From Mactra quadrangularis (taxonomy: Eukaryota > Mollusca > Bivalvia > Venerida > Mactridae): a stretch of 64,000 nt of DNA. A model generated the notes under the pieces. It had not been told where the DNA came from. It searched no databases and saw only the letters and a list, made by a program, of their open reading frames with translations. Of the stretch, positions 28,170 through 38,789 are shown piece by piece; positions within the stretch are counted from its first letter, which is position 1; each line of letters begins with the position of its first letter. The translations under genes and the position numbers were made by a program. The stretch spans positions 54,555,395-54,619,394 of the forward strand of contig CM046307.1 in NCBI GenBank assembly GCA_025267735.1, in the 5' to 3' direction.

Positions 28170-28465
28170 TGTACCCAGGTCCGAGGCGCAATAGGCTAGC
28201 CGCAGGATAATGAACCTAGTATCCCAAAGGGTTTGCTTGTTCGAGCCTCACACCAACTGCATTGTTATACTCTTTCATGAATGTCCGGCTTTAATGTCGA
28301 TTTTCCTCCATAATTAAGGTTTATGAAGAAGTTGTCTGCCTTGTGGAAGGGTAGGTGAGTACTGGGTATAGACAAAACGTAAAGGAAAGTCTGAGGTGAA
28401 CTGATCACCGTAAAATGACAATAATTTGTGTTGACACGCCGTTTTAAAAACGCAATAAAAAGGAG
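28170..28465 (+). mobile_element. SINE family 1 copy
   Basis: tRNA-like head (GTCCGAGGCGCAATAGGCTA ... TTGTTCGAGCCTC) followed by the family 1 body: CTTTCATGAATGTC, GTTGTCTGCCTTGTGGAAGG, GTAGGTGAGTACTGGGTATA, GACAATAATTTGTGTTGACA. It is one of the longer copies, retaining the 3' segment shared with the 44.9-kb copy. Confidence 0.7.
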
Positions 28466-28984
28466 ATGAGAGGTGCAACATATAGACTAGAAATATGGCA
28501 ACCGATTGGAATATTTCCGGGTAAAGGCCCATCTTTGTAATGGATTCAATTTTAAAAGCTGAATATGGGAACGCTAAAATTATTTCAGGCGCTATTTTCG
28601 AGTTATTTACATATAATTAGGCAAATTGACTTTCATAAGTTTGTTCTCTTACACTTCGGTGCTGTAGCTAGCAATAAACAAGTGAACATTTATTTTTAAA
28701 GTGGTACTACAAGCTGTTGTTGTTCATTACCTCGGAATTGAATATGGCTGCATTTAACAGTGCCATCCCCATTTGTTATTGAATAAATGAAATTTTTAGG
28801 AAGACGTATCAGCATGCCAAAAGTTAATTTACTAGAATTGAAGTTTTTAAGTATCAGTTATCAGTTTCAATCATAATTATGGTTATAAACTAATTATATT
28901 TGGTTTTGGAATTGCTCAGTTGACTCTTTGTTGTTTTTTTTCTAAGGTAAATGTGAATCAGTTTATCCAAAACAGGACGTATGT

Positions 28985-29056
28985 TAGAGAGCACAGTAAA
29001 GGGATGATAATGGCATTATGTAGAGAGCACAGTAAAGGGATGATAATGGCATTATG
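28985..29056. repeat. Perfect 36-bp tandem duplication
   Basis: Two identical adjacent 36-bp units starting TAGAGAGCACAGTAAAGGGA. Perfect identity implies a recent event. It adds 12 codons to a short plus-strand frame that otherwise shows no sign of being a gene. Confidence 0.95.
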
Positions 29057-32000
29057 TGTAATGCCTCATTTTTTCCAGACTCCTGACTTATACTTGGCTG
29101 CTGAGGTAAACGTGCTATCTAGAATGAACTAAAAATACATTTGATACCTGAAGTAAAGTTTTCCTTTTATTGCTATCAAAGTACACAAAGAGTTACTTTA
29201 ACTTGTCACAAAATGTCCTAAAATAATTGTAGGAGAGTTATAAATCACCATCCCCCGTCTACGTTCCATCGTTGTCCTTGTCACAAGAACTGATGACGTC
29301 ACACAAATGTTGTTATGGCTACCGCATTCCTTTACACACTTGACTCTGACCTACTTTCTCTATTTTTGTCCTTTTGATGCGATATTTATCTTTTGATGCA
29401 GATAAAGCCGCTTAAATAAATCTTGGATTCATAAATTTTTAGGAATTAAACATCACGAAGATGGACGAGAATGAAAGGTTGCGCACTTACAATCAAAACC
29501 TTCTACTTGGTATCGCTTACACCGGAGCGGAATTCGTTCAGAGTTTTGAGGAGATTTTTACAAACTTTAGAAACATCAAGTTTATTTCTGTCTGTTTGTC
29601 TGTCGCAATATAATTATTTGTTCATGTATCTGTTTTACTCATTATAGAATTACCTTTATCTTTGTAAATTTCAGATGTAATGTATTTTGTGGTGTTGCTT
29701 TGAGTCGCGTTTTAACATTTTTGTCAATGTTGGCAAGACCTAAATCTCTTGACCCAAGTTACAAACATTGCACTAGAAGTAAGTACAGTCGCCAGAGGCT
29801 GAAAAGTGTCCCAACTTGATACTACTGAAAATAAAACCACTTCCAGAGTTGAAAAAAATACCATTTTATAATTACGGTTAAATGTTTGAAAAAAATTTCT
29901 TAGTGTGTACGCCGCCTACTAGATGTAAACGACCTTATCAATTTCATAGTCATTCATACTTTATTCTGGGGTTAACGCTGTTTCAACACAATGGGGGGGG
30001 TTATTTTATGGCATCCCTAGTATAAAATCAGTACTCACCTACCCTTTCACAAGGCCGGATACTTCTCCATATACCTTATTAATGGAGGAAAATTGACATT
30101 ATAGTCAATTATCATGGAAGGGTAAATCCTCACCCGGGTAGTCATTCATAAAACACGGGTGAAAACCTTGAGAAAGTGTTATAAGGGGAATTCCAGTTGG
30201 CCGGAGTCAAAAGCTAGTACTTGACCACAACTAGTTAACTTTCAATCGTTATAGGTAATGTTTATCAAACGATCAGAGTTCAAACAAACCAAGTAATGTA
30301 AACTGGATTAAAACTTTGATTTCTTCTGGAATGTTCTTAAAAGTAATGATGTGACACTATAGGTTATAATCCAGGATAAAGTGACTATTAGTTTTTGACA
30401 TCTTACATGTATGAAATAACAGTCAAAATTTCTCAAATTTCGTAAGGGAAACATGGACATATATATGACTTACATAAATAATTAAGATAGAACATAAAAC
30501 ATGTATGTTACTCAATTCTGGTGAGATAAAAAGGAAAATTTGAAATTGTAAAACTTTTAACAATTGTTTTGAAGCAAATTCAGGTGAAAAAATAAAACGT
30601 GGATGTGACAATATTACATACATCACCTTAACTCACTAGCCAAAAAACCCAGGGCTTGTGAAAAGTGTTTCAGGCTTGTAAAACATACTTATTTCATAAA
30701 GTTGGGCTAGTTGATGTTTATGCACATTACATTTAATTTGCTCATGAATGAATAGTAGTCAAGGAAATGACTAACAACAACTAGTTAAATAAGTCGGTTG
30801 TAATAAACAAAAATGTTGACTCAGTTGCAAAAATCAAATGAGCAAACGAAACAAAAAGTCCGACGATACCAATTGAACTATCAGATTGAACTGTGTCAGT
30901 TCTTTGACCTTGAACGATTTGTTTCAGTGATTTTAAAAATAAAAGTTTTATTAAATATAATATCCTGATAATAAATATAGAATCTTTTTATGTACTATGT
31001 ATATATTCTATCAGGAACCCATTATCTGAGATCATATTTCAACAGAAGGTTGTTGATGACGTCAACACAAGTTTGGGTATCATCTATGAAGGTCGTACTT
31101 AGGTGTCACATTTTGTCTTTTTATACAAATTTACCTATTTACTTTCAATAAATTACAAATATATACTATAGATATACATTAATTACAGAGCAATTACTGT
31201 TCAAATAAATAAGTACGCTTGAACATAAAATGATTAATATTTGTTTAAGATTTCGAAGTCCTGACATTGACCGTAAGTTATGACCTACTAATGATAACAC
31301 TTTACCTATAAATAAAGTTTTCGTTGACTAAAATAATGTACACATTAGCATAATTGGTATTTAATTTTATAAAGAGTTGGGATCCACTTATCTGACTAGG
31401 CTAATAGGGTTCTATATATAAACTCTGTTGACATACGATACAAAGACGGTACATTGACAGACCGGATTACTAGAATTTAGTATCAACCATCTGTACTTTT
31501 AAAGCGCCAAAAAAAGTCAATGTATTAAAAGTAAATTTTGCACTTTTCACATTATATAGGTTAGGTATAAAGACCTAATATAGTTAAACAAACATAAAAC
31601 TATTCAAATATCTTTATTTGAATTGAAGAGTTAAGTATTTCATATTCCATTCTACAGTTTGAGTTTTTTTAACTTTACGTAAATCAATGCTCTTTCGTTT
31701 GATTAAACCATTATTCTGAACTTGACTCAAAGGCAACAATATCACTTGATCTGAGACAGAATTTCTATGATTATTATATCTACAATCACAAAATAGCCAA
31801 ACACAGCATAATTTGTATATTAAGTCCTTAAATGAGCTCGTTTGTTTAAATTGTACACCAGATGCAATAGTAATTTTAATGACAAGAATTCAGTGGTAGA
31901 ACTCCACTGGCGTGTAGGGATCAGGTCACAGGTTGGATTCTCATTTTTTGCGATTGTTTTTTCACCGAGTTGTTAAAGGGTGTATCTCACGCGCCGGCGG

Positions 32001-32659
32001 TATACTTCCTTTGAGCCAATCGTCGACAACACACATATTGAAAAACGGACTTCCATATAGTTTTGTAAGATAGAAAATCCATGTCCAGGGTAACAGCAGT
32101 AAAATATGTGAGCAAGCACCAACGAAAGGCAAGTGTGTTTTATCAAATGCTAGAAATTTTACTTTATTGAAATAGTATTGCAATCGTTTCGCCAAGAGAA
32201 TCGCCAAGAGCGGTTGTCCGAATATAGTCAATGGTTGTTCGAATGCTCTTGATTTAACACCAAAGTTTTCTGTAAACAAATTCTTCGTATACTCTCTACA
32301 TGTCATTTCATGGTCATATATCTTTCATGTTTGGCCATTAGAGATTAAAATGTCAAAATGTTGAATATAACTGTACAATCTCTTGCGTAACTTTGTACCA
32401 TAACACCGTTTCCATCACATCTTATAAAATCATTGTTTACAGACAATCATCCATTCTTAATACATTGTATATGAGAACCAACGTATTCTAAGTTTGCTCA
32501 GCTACCATCTTCATGTTCGGTATTAATGTCAAAAGTTTTTATCAACGTTGAATACACGACCATGATAAGACTGTTGTCGCCAAGGGATCACGTGAATCCC
32601 TAACAGTTTAACCTGATTTCATTCTAGACGATATAGAGTAATGAACATGAAACATGTAC
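29057..32659. other. Intergenic DNA
   Basis: AT-rich, with no supportable gene. It contains the SINE fragment at 30.0 kb (listed separately) and, near 31885-31945, a weak tRNA-Gly-like block (TTCAGTGGTAGAACTCCACT). A 114-codon minus-strand frame at 31962-32306 has no recognisable domain. Confidence 0.4.
30025..30150 (-). mobile_element. SINE family 1 fragment
   Basis: The minus-strand copy keeps only the central body: TTACCCTTCCATGATAATTG, TTTTCCTCCATTAATAAGGT, ATATGGAGAAG and CTTGTGAAAGGGTAGGTGAG. The tRNA head and 3' end are missing or unrecognisable. Confidence 0.7.
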
Positions 32660-33063
32660 GGTGGTTGATAAGTGCCATGTCATGTTTTCGTACTGCGCCG
32701 CGCCCCGCACCAAACGGGCGAAGCATATGAATTAGCCATTAAATAATAATAATACGTAGTTTGGCCATTTTGCCTTGCGATGCTATAAGACGCGTCACGA
32801 TATACATGTATAGCTAAATCACGACATATTGCTAAAGTAAAATTATCAGGACCGTTAAAATTGATGGTGTAAATACGGATTGGCCTTTACATAGGGAATT
32901 TAATTCTTGAATTAAAAATTTAGGACTAAGTCAAAACTTGCATGATATTTGCAATAACCAAAAAGGCTTATAAATAGCAGATTTCATTGTTATTTGTAAT
33001 GTTTTAGATCTTCGCCTGACAGAATGTGGAGTGAAAACGTGACATGGCACTAATTAGCCACCA
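32660..33063. mobile_element. MITE with about 33-bp terminal inverted repeats
   Basis: Left end GGTGGTTGATAAGTGCCATG (then TCATGTTTTCGTACT) and right end, read in reverse complement, GGTGGCTAATTAGTGCCATG (then TCACGTTTTCACT), differing at only a few positions. Total length is about 404 bp with AT-rich interior and no transposase. No clear target duplication was found, so the superfamily is not assigned. Confidence 0.7.
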
Positions 33064-33543
33064 TAGAGATGAGTTTTTACTAATACAGGGTAAATGATCA
33101 TAGATTAGGCTATCTTGTATAGTTTATATGGAGGAAATGACTGATTAGAAATACCAACTTGTTATACATCCCTTGGCACCCAGACATCACTATTATTACT
33201 GCATACATTGTGCATGTACCATTTCTGTCGATTTTATATAACCTAGATAAGAATATATTACTAAACAAGTTCAAAGAGGTAACTGCATTGGTCAATATAA
33301 ACTATTTATTTGGCCATTGAAGTGCATTGTATTTCAACTTGATTTCTGTACGATAACTGCGATCTTTCCTCACTCGCAAGAATGTCAAAAATCAAACAAC
33401 ATTTTCTAGCGTTCTAACATTTCATGATTTCTTTACCAAAACAACTTGTTTTTTATTTGTTTTTGGTTTTTTTTGCTGTGTGTTTTTACTGGTGCTGTTT
33501 CTGATGTTTTCATACTTCTCTTTGTAATATAGTTGTCTTAATA
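33064..33543. other. Intergenic DNA, no feature recognised
   Basis: AT-rich sequence between two DNA-transposon remnants. No gene or tRNA-like block seen. Confidence 0.4.
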
Positions 33544-33850
33544 GGGCCCGTTTCATCAAAAATGAAAATCGCTCGCATGTGTTCATTGCCATCGCCGATC
33601 GCAACTTGCCGTTTGGCGATATTTCCTTACGACGCGTTTCATTAACATTTTCGCTACTTTTTGCAAATCGGCGATGTAAAATATCAAAACCAGTCCAATA
33701 TCGAATGACGTCATAGAGCGCATGCCTGTATGTCAAGCTGTAGACGAAAACATAATGGAGAGTAGCGCAGCCGCTAGCAGGGTTTGGAGGGAAGAAGAGT
33801 TAACAGTGATTTCATACCTAAAAATCAACATATTTATATTCAAAAAATGA
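33544..33850 (+). pseudogene. PIF/Harbinger-like remnant with truncated Myb/SANT-type frame
   Basis: Begins GGGCCCGTTTCATCAAAAAT, a terminus typical of Harbinger-type elements. An ATG at 33755 in good context (purine at -3, G at +4) opens a 31-codon frame starting MESSAAASRVWREEELTVIS, which resembles the start of the Myb/SANT-like DNA-binding protein that Harbinger elements encode beside their transposase (a Trp and acidic run opening the first helix). It then runs into a stop at 33848-33850. No transposase and no matching right terminus were found, so it is a broken fragment. The Myb-like reading rests on a short match. Confidence 0.4.
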
Positions 33851-35135
33851 ATCATAATGTTAAACCCTCAGAAAAGAGGTTGAAGTGGTTAGAAATGACA
33901 GAACTGTACAAGTAAAAGAAAATCGTTTCTACAGGACTGTCACAAGTGTTTTATTGTCGAAAACTGTCTTTACTTGATACAGTGGTGGGCGAGAGAATGG
34001 TCGTAGAAAATAATTAATGACCAAACTCTACCAAGGTAATAAATGCCTGCCCAGCATCGAATTCACTAGGCCTTCAGTTGTTTTCGAAGCCGGAATCTTC
34101 CGAATAACTAACTGGATTAGTTGGACTTAAATACGTGACGTTTACAGTGAGATGCTGAAATAACAAGCACTTACTTTTCTGATCAATTAAAGGTTCAAGT
34201 TTAAGACATTTTTATATTCACATAGATACTTAGAACTGATAAAAGTAATGACAGAGATTTTTTCAATAAAACAAAAGTATTGCAAGTTGAATGTTCGTTA
34301 TGAAGTGCGTTGACATCTTGCATAAGAGGGACTACTTGTGCCATTGACTGGACCGACGTTTTACGTAAGAGGGTTTATAAGTGTAACAGGCCCTTGCTGT
34401 ACTTGACAACCTGAAGCATCGTGCTGGACACTGATTCTTAGAAAAGTAGTGCAAACACGAACAGAAGAGTAATTTTGCACCAGTATGTCGTAAAATGGGT
34501 TTAAATACCAGAAACGGTGAACATTATAACAGGTAGCGTGCGTGTTTGACAAGAGGCTTAGGTATGTTGCTTCCATACTTTGTAATGAAATGTGATAAAG
34601 TTGCGAGATAATGTGATAAAATGTTACAATATCTGATTGAAGTTTTGGTTTCCATAGAGTCAGCTCTATGATATTGACGAAAATAGATCTTGTGACACGC
34701 TACATATAACACTTTCTGATCTGCTCTCAGATCACGTGGAATTAATTTCATGTGATTGTTCATCATTTGAACTTGACCTTTTTTTCAGAACTTTCACAAG
34801 TAGAAGCTGACATTGAACTTCAAGTTTTGTACTCTTTTCTGTCTGTTGACGTGAGTATCAAATAGAAAAACATTCCTTTATTTTTGCCTGGGAGACTTAT
34901 GTGAAAAGTAATTAATTGTTTCTGATCACTGTTGCGGTTGGTTTTAATACCATTTGTGCTTTAAATGAAAATAAACCACAATATGTAGAAAAGTCATATT
35001 CGCAGACAATGCTTTCTGATTTTACATGTAACTTTAGCTATAACGACCAATGTTGCAAACTCATGAGATCTCTGGTGATTTGAAGTCCAAAATGGTTAAT
35101 CTGAGAAGAAGAGAAGAAAATGGACCCTATATTAA
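33851..35135. other. Intergenic DNA left of the LINE
   Basis: No supportable gene. It runs up to the 3' flank of the retrotransposon. Confidence 0.4.
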
Positions 35136-35348
35136 GACCATCTCTATATTATGACAGTTTAACAGTTTATTTATTTGTATAAACAGGCCTCCGGCCTATA
35201 CACAACAATGTGCATTTACAAATATAACATGGTACATATGATAAATATAGAAGTAATAGAATATAATATGAAAGTACATTATAATCGAACAATACAGAAT
35301 GATATCAGTAATAGACAGAGAAATCACAGAAATTTTCAACAATCAATT

Positions 35349-38300
35349 TTATATGAAACTGAGTTCTGAAGTTCTACGCTCAAATGCATGATACAAATAT
35401 ACAGATAGATTTCGAATATCATCTTTATTAGTGCTAGACATCAGATTACAAAAATTTTCAATTGTAGGTAAGTTAAAATATGTATATTTAATATATTTTA
35501 CTCTTATATCACTGTATAATGGACAGATTAGGGTGAAATGAAACTCATCTTCTACTAGACTCTCACAATAAAAACAAGTTCTGAATTCTCTGTCTATACC
35601 ATGATATCGACCTTTTTCAATCATAAGGTCATGTGACGAGCTTCTGAACTTAGCCATACAAGATCTAAATTTTCCAATGTCAATAGTAGAAACATACAAT
35701 TCTTTACTAAATGAAAACTTGAAACTTTTGTAATAATGTAACTTTGAAGAATCCGCGCATTCACCAAACCACGATTGAATAAACTGATCCTTCAAACGAT
35801 TTGTGTATTGAAACAAAAATAATTTAGGATTTTCAACAAATTGTCTTTCCCAAATATAACCAAATCCATTACTATATAAATGCTTTCTTACATCAGAAAC
35901 CCAGTTGTTATAACCCAAATTATCATAATAATACATCATATTATAACAAAGTTTCAAGTATCGATGGTTTGGCAATGACAATAATCGTATCCAATACTTG
36001 ATACATCTTTTTGCCGCACATATATACAATGGGTGGCGTCCAAGATCACCAAGAACAGCACTATTACAAGTATTTGGTTTAACGCCTAAAAAACGTTTAC
36101 ACGCGTATAAATGCAATTTTTCAATACAATTAACATTTTTCAAGGCCCATAACTCTGACCCATATAACATTATAGGTGCTATTTTTGCATCAAACAATTT
36201 AAAAAATGTATCATATGGTAAACATGAAAATTCATGCAAACTATTAAATAAACTTATAGTAGCTTTCTTGGCTTTGTCAGACATTGCCTCAGCCATTTTA
36301 AACATAGATAGTCTATTGGTAAATAAAATTCCAACATAATTAAAGCAATTGACTACATCCAATATACAGTTGTCATAGGTCCATTTTTCGTAACGTGACA
36401 GGGCACCACCTCTTTTAAAAACCATTACTTTTGTTTTAGTAACATTAACCGTTAATTTACTTTTTTTGCAGAATTCACATAAAATATTAAGTTGTCTTTG
36501 TAAGCCAAAAATAGTGTCCGAAATCAAAGCAATATCATCGGCAAACATCAACATAAAAACTTCAACTAAACTAGGAAATAACTGTACACCTCTAGTATTA
36601 TCATTTAGTAGCAATGTATAAAGATCATCAATGAAAAGAGAAAACAATATTGGACTCAAACTACAACCCTGACGTAACCCTATAGGGCACGAGAAAATAT
36701 CTGAATAACCCTCATCTGTTCTAACACAGCCCTGGACAGAATCATATATTGACATAATAGATTTTAATAAATTACCTTTTACTAGTTTGCGGTTCAATAC
36801 TTCATACATTAAATTTCTATCAACTGAATCAAACGCCTTTCTGAAGTCTACAAAGGCAACATACACAGACTTTCTTTTCATACACAAGTACTTATTAACA
36901 ATAGCATATAACATAAAAGCATTATCTACTGATGAATACCCCCTACGAAACCCACCTTGACACTCACAGATCTTGTCATAAGCTTGTGCATAAAAAGTCA
37001 GCCTCTTGGTAAGAATAGAGATATAAATCTTGCTCAAAACATCAATAAGAGCGATCCCTCGGTAATTGTCCGTGCTATGTATACTACCCGACTTGTAAAG
37101 TGGTATGATGATTATTTTAGTCCACTGCTCAGGAAATTCTCCCTGAGAAAAAAGTCTGTTGAAAAGTTTAACAATAAATGGTAATAAAACACGTTTACCA
37201 TACACTATATGTTTAGCTAATAGATTGCCACCGGCAGATTTAGTAATATTAAGTGATCCTATACTGTCTAATACCTCTTTTTCAGTAATTTCTGAGTTAA
37301 ATATAAGGTCATGTACCTCATCCAAACCATTTTCTTCCACATGATCAGACAATATAGTATCACTTGGTGTATTAACATCAGAATTAAACAATTTACTAAA
37401 ATGAGTGTACCACTTATCTAAAGAAATATTTGGAACACTTTGTTTTTTACCAGTAAGCTTTTTAAGTTCCCGCCAAAAATGTCGTGAGTTATTAACTGAA
37501 GAGTCAATCTTGTTCAACGTGGATTTATTATGCATGTAGCGTTTATTTTTACACATACTTTTATATAATTGCTTATTTTCTATATATGAATCTAAATCAT
37601 GTACAGATCGGCTGGTCCGAAAACGTTTTAGTGATTTCCTGGCAACATATTTAGCTTTCTTACAATCAACATCAAACCAAGCTTTGTTTTTGCTTATAGA
37701 TTGACGTTTACTTTTCCGTAATAACTCACTACACTTAAGGATTGACGATTCAAATTCATTACAAACAGTGTTTATATTACAGCTCAAGTCATTCAACATA
37801 TTATCAAAATTATTAAATGATCCCTCAATTATAGAGTCAGTTAGACACTGTACATATTTGTCACAATTATCATCATTTATGTTATATACATATTCTTGAG
37901 AATTTCTCAACGACTTATGTTGTAATTGTACTTTACAATTAACATTCAAAGTTAAAGGTAAGTGAGGACTCTCAGATCGAGACACAAGTTCAAAATCAAT
38001 AATAATATCAAATATGGATTTCGAAACAATAAAATAATCTATTACACTACAGCCTTGTTGACTTACGAATGTATAGTCATCACTTGAGCTAGTATTACCT
38101 TTACGACCGTTCACAATAAAGCAGCCATGTGACTTACAAAACGATATGAGCTCACGCCCAAATTTGTTGATTACTTTATCTCGAGATTTCCTTTCAATAT
38201 TTATATCACAGTCAAGTATCTCATGGTATTCACTAAGCTCAGGAATATTATTTTCAACTGTGACATAATCAATGACGTCAGATGTACGCGCATTAAAATC

Positions 38301-38786
38301 ACCACTCAGAAGAAGATCACAATTTGGATACCGAGTGAGCAATTCCTCTAGTTGATTTAAAACAGTATCATTTGACAACTCATAAACTGGCGATCGCTCT
38401 GGAGGAATATATAAATTTGCATACACCACATCTTTATCTGTGGACAACAATAATTTATCTATTTTTAAAATTACACCATGCTCAAATTCTTGGCATATTC
38501 GACAAATTAAACTTGATAAATTAGATTTTACTAAAACACATACACCTCCTGATGATCTACCACCGAAAAGTGATCGCTTTGCTGGACAACAATGTATAGT
38601 ATGATTTGTAAAATAACGCTTGCAGTATGATAAATCAACATCCCAAGTTTCCTGAATTCCAACTATATCAAATGATGATAGAAAATCCTCTAAATTAAAA
38701 TTCAATAGTTTAGTCTTCAATCCTTCAATATTCCAACTGAGAAAAGTCAAGTATTGCCCAGTATGTGTATGACCTTGGCCTCCATG
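35349..38786 (-). CDS. LINE ORF2: endonuclease and reverse transcriptase
   Basis: The polyprotein nicks target DNA and copies the element RNA into it. Residues are numbered from the TTG at 38750. Endonuclease: SWNIEGL (5-11), IQETW (32-36), NLYIPP (112-117), SGDFN (149-153) and SVIDYF (235-240). The final catalytic pair, normally SDH, reads SPH (261-263), losing the Asp. Reverse transcriptase: FVDFRKAFDSVD (633-644, motif A), GLRQGCSLSPILF (691-703, motif B) and MLMFADDIALIS (motif C, catalytic DD at 738-739). Near residue 1055 a CxxC...HxxxxC knuckle precedes the end. The frame is open for 1133 codons with no internal stop, longer than many old copies. The frame runs back without an ATG to the TAG that ends ORF1; the first in-frame ATG is near residue 318, inside the protein beyond the endonuclease. 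Antisense open frames at 36.0-37.3 kb are shadows. Confidence 0.93.
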   Translation of the reverse strand, partial: HGGQGHTHTGQYLTFLSWNIEGLKTKLLNFNLEDFLSSFDIVGIQETWDVDLSYCKRYFTNHTIHCCPAKRSLFGGRSSGGVCVLVKSNLSSLICRICQEFEHGVILKIDKLLLSTDKDVVYANLYIPPERSPVYELSNDTVLNQLEELLTRYPNCDLLLSGDFNARTSDVIDYVTVENNIPELSEYHEILDCDINIERKSRDKVINKFGRELISFCKSHGCFIVNGRKGNTSSSDDYTFVSQQGCSVIDYFIVSKSIFDIIIDFELVSRSESPHLPLTLNVNCKVQLQHKSLRNSQEYVYNINDDNCDKYVQCLTDSIIEGSFNNFDNMLNDLSCNINTVCNEFESSILKCSELLRKSKRQSISKNKAWFDVDCKKAKYVARKSLKRFRTSRSVHDLDSYIENKQLYKSMCKNKRYMHNKSTLNKIDSSVNNSRHFWRELKKLTGKKQSVPNISLDKWYTHFSKLFNSDVNTPSDTILSDHVEENGLDEVHDLIFNSEITEKEVLDSIGSLNITKSAGGNLLAKHIVYGKRVLLPFIVKLFNRLFSQGEFPEQWTKIIIIPLYKSGSIHSTDNYRGIALIDVLSKIYISILTKRLTFYAQAYDKICECQGGFRRGYSSVDNAFMLYAIVNKYLCMKRKSVYVAFVDFRKAFDSVDRNLMYEVLNRKLVKGNLLKSIMSIYDSVQGCVRTDEGYSDIFSCPIGLRQGCSLSPILFSLFIDDLYTLLLNDNTRGVQLFPSLVEVFMLMFADDIALISDTIFGLQRQLNILCEFCKKSKLTVNVTKTKVMVFKRGGALSRYEKWTYDNCILDVVNCFNYVGILFTNRLSMFKMAEAMSDKAKKATISLFNSLHEFSCLPYDTFFKLFDAKIAPIMLYGSELWALKNVNCIEKLHLYACKRFLGVKPNTCNSAVLGDLGRHPLYICAAKRCIKYWIRLLSLPNHRYLKLCYNMMYYYDNLGYNNWVSDVRKHLYSNGFGYIWERQFVENPKLFLFQYTNRLKDQFIQSWFGECADSSKLHYYKSFKFSFSKELYVSTIDIGKFRSCMAKFRSSSHDLMIEKGRYHGIDREFRTCFYCESLVEDEFHFTLICPLYSDIRVKYIKYTYFNLPTIENFCNLMSSTNKDDIRNLSVYLYHAFERRTSELSFI

Positions 38787-38789
38787 CTA
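38787..38789 (-). other. Amber codon separating in-frame ORF1 and ORF2
   Basis: A single TAG lies between the last ORF1 codon (CAA) and the first open ORF2 codon (CAT); both frames are the same register. The 5' neighbour CAA matches the tobamovirus-type leaky context, but the 3' neighbour CATGGA does not match CAR-YYA. An out-of-frame ATG one base after the stop, in strong context (A at -3, G at +4), opens a 12-codon frame that ends in a TGA overlapping the ORF2 TTG. A Gln codon one transition away would fuse the two ORFs. Confidence 0.85.

Noticed and set aside
31962..32306. 114-codon minus-strand gene
   Set aside because: No recognisable domain, no splice or promoter context; length is within chance for this much DNA.
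35998..37344. Plus-strand open frames inside the LINE
   Set aside because: Antisense shadows of ORF2, which carries clear enzyme motifs.
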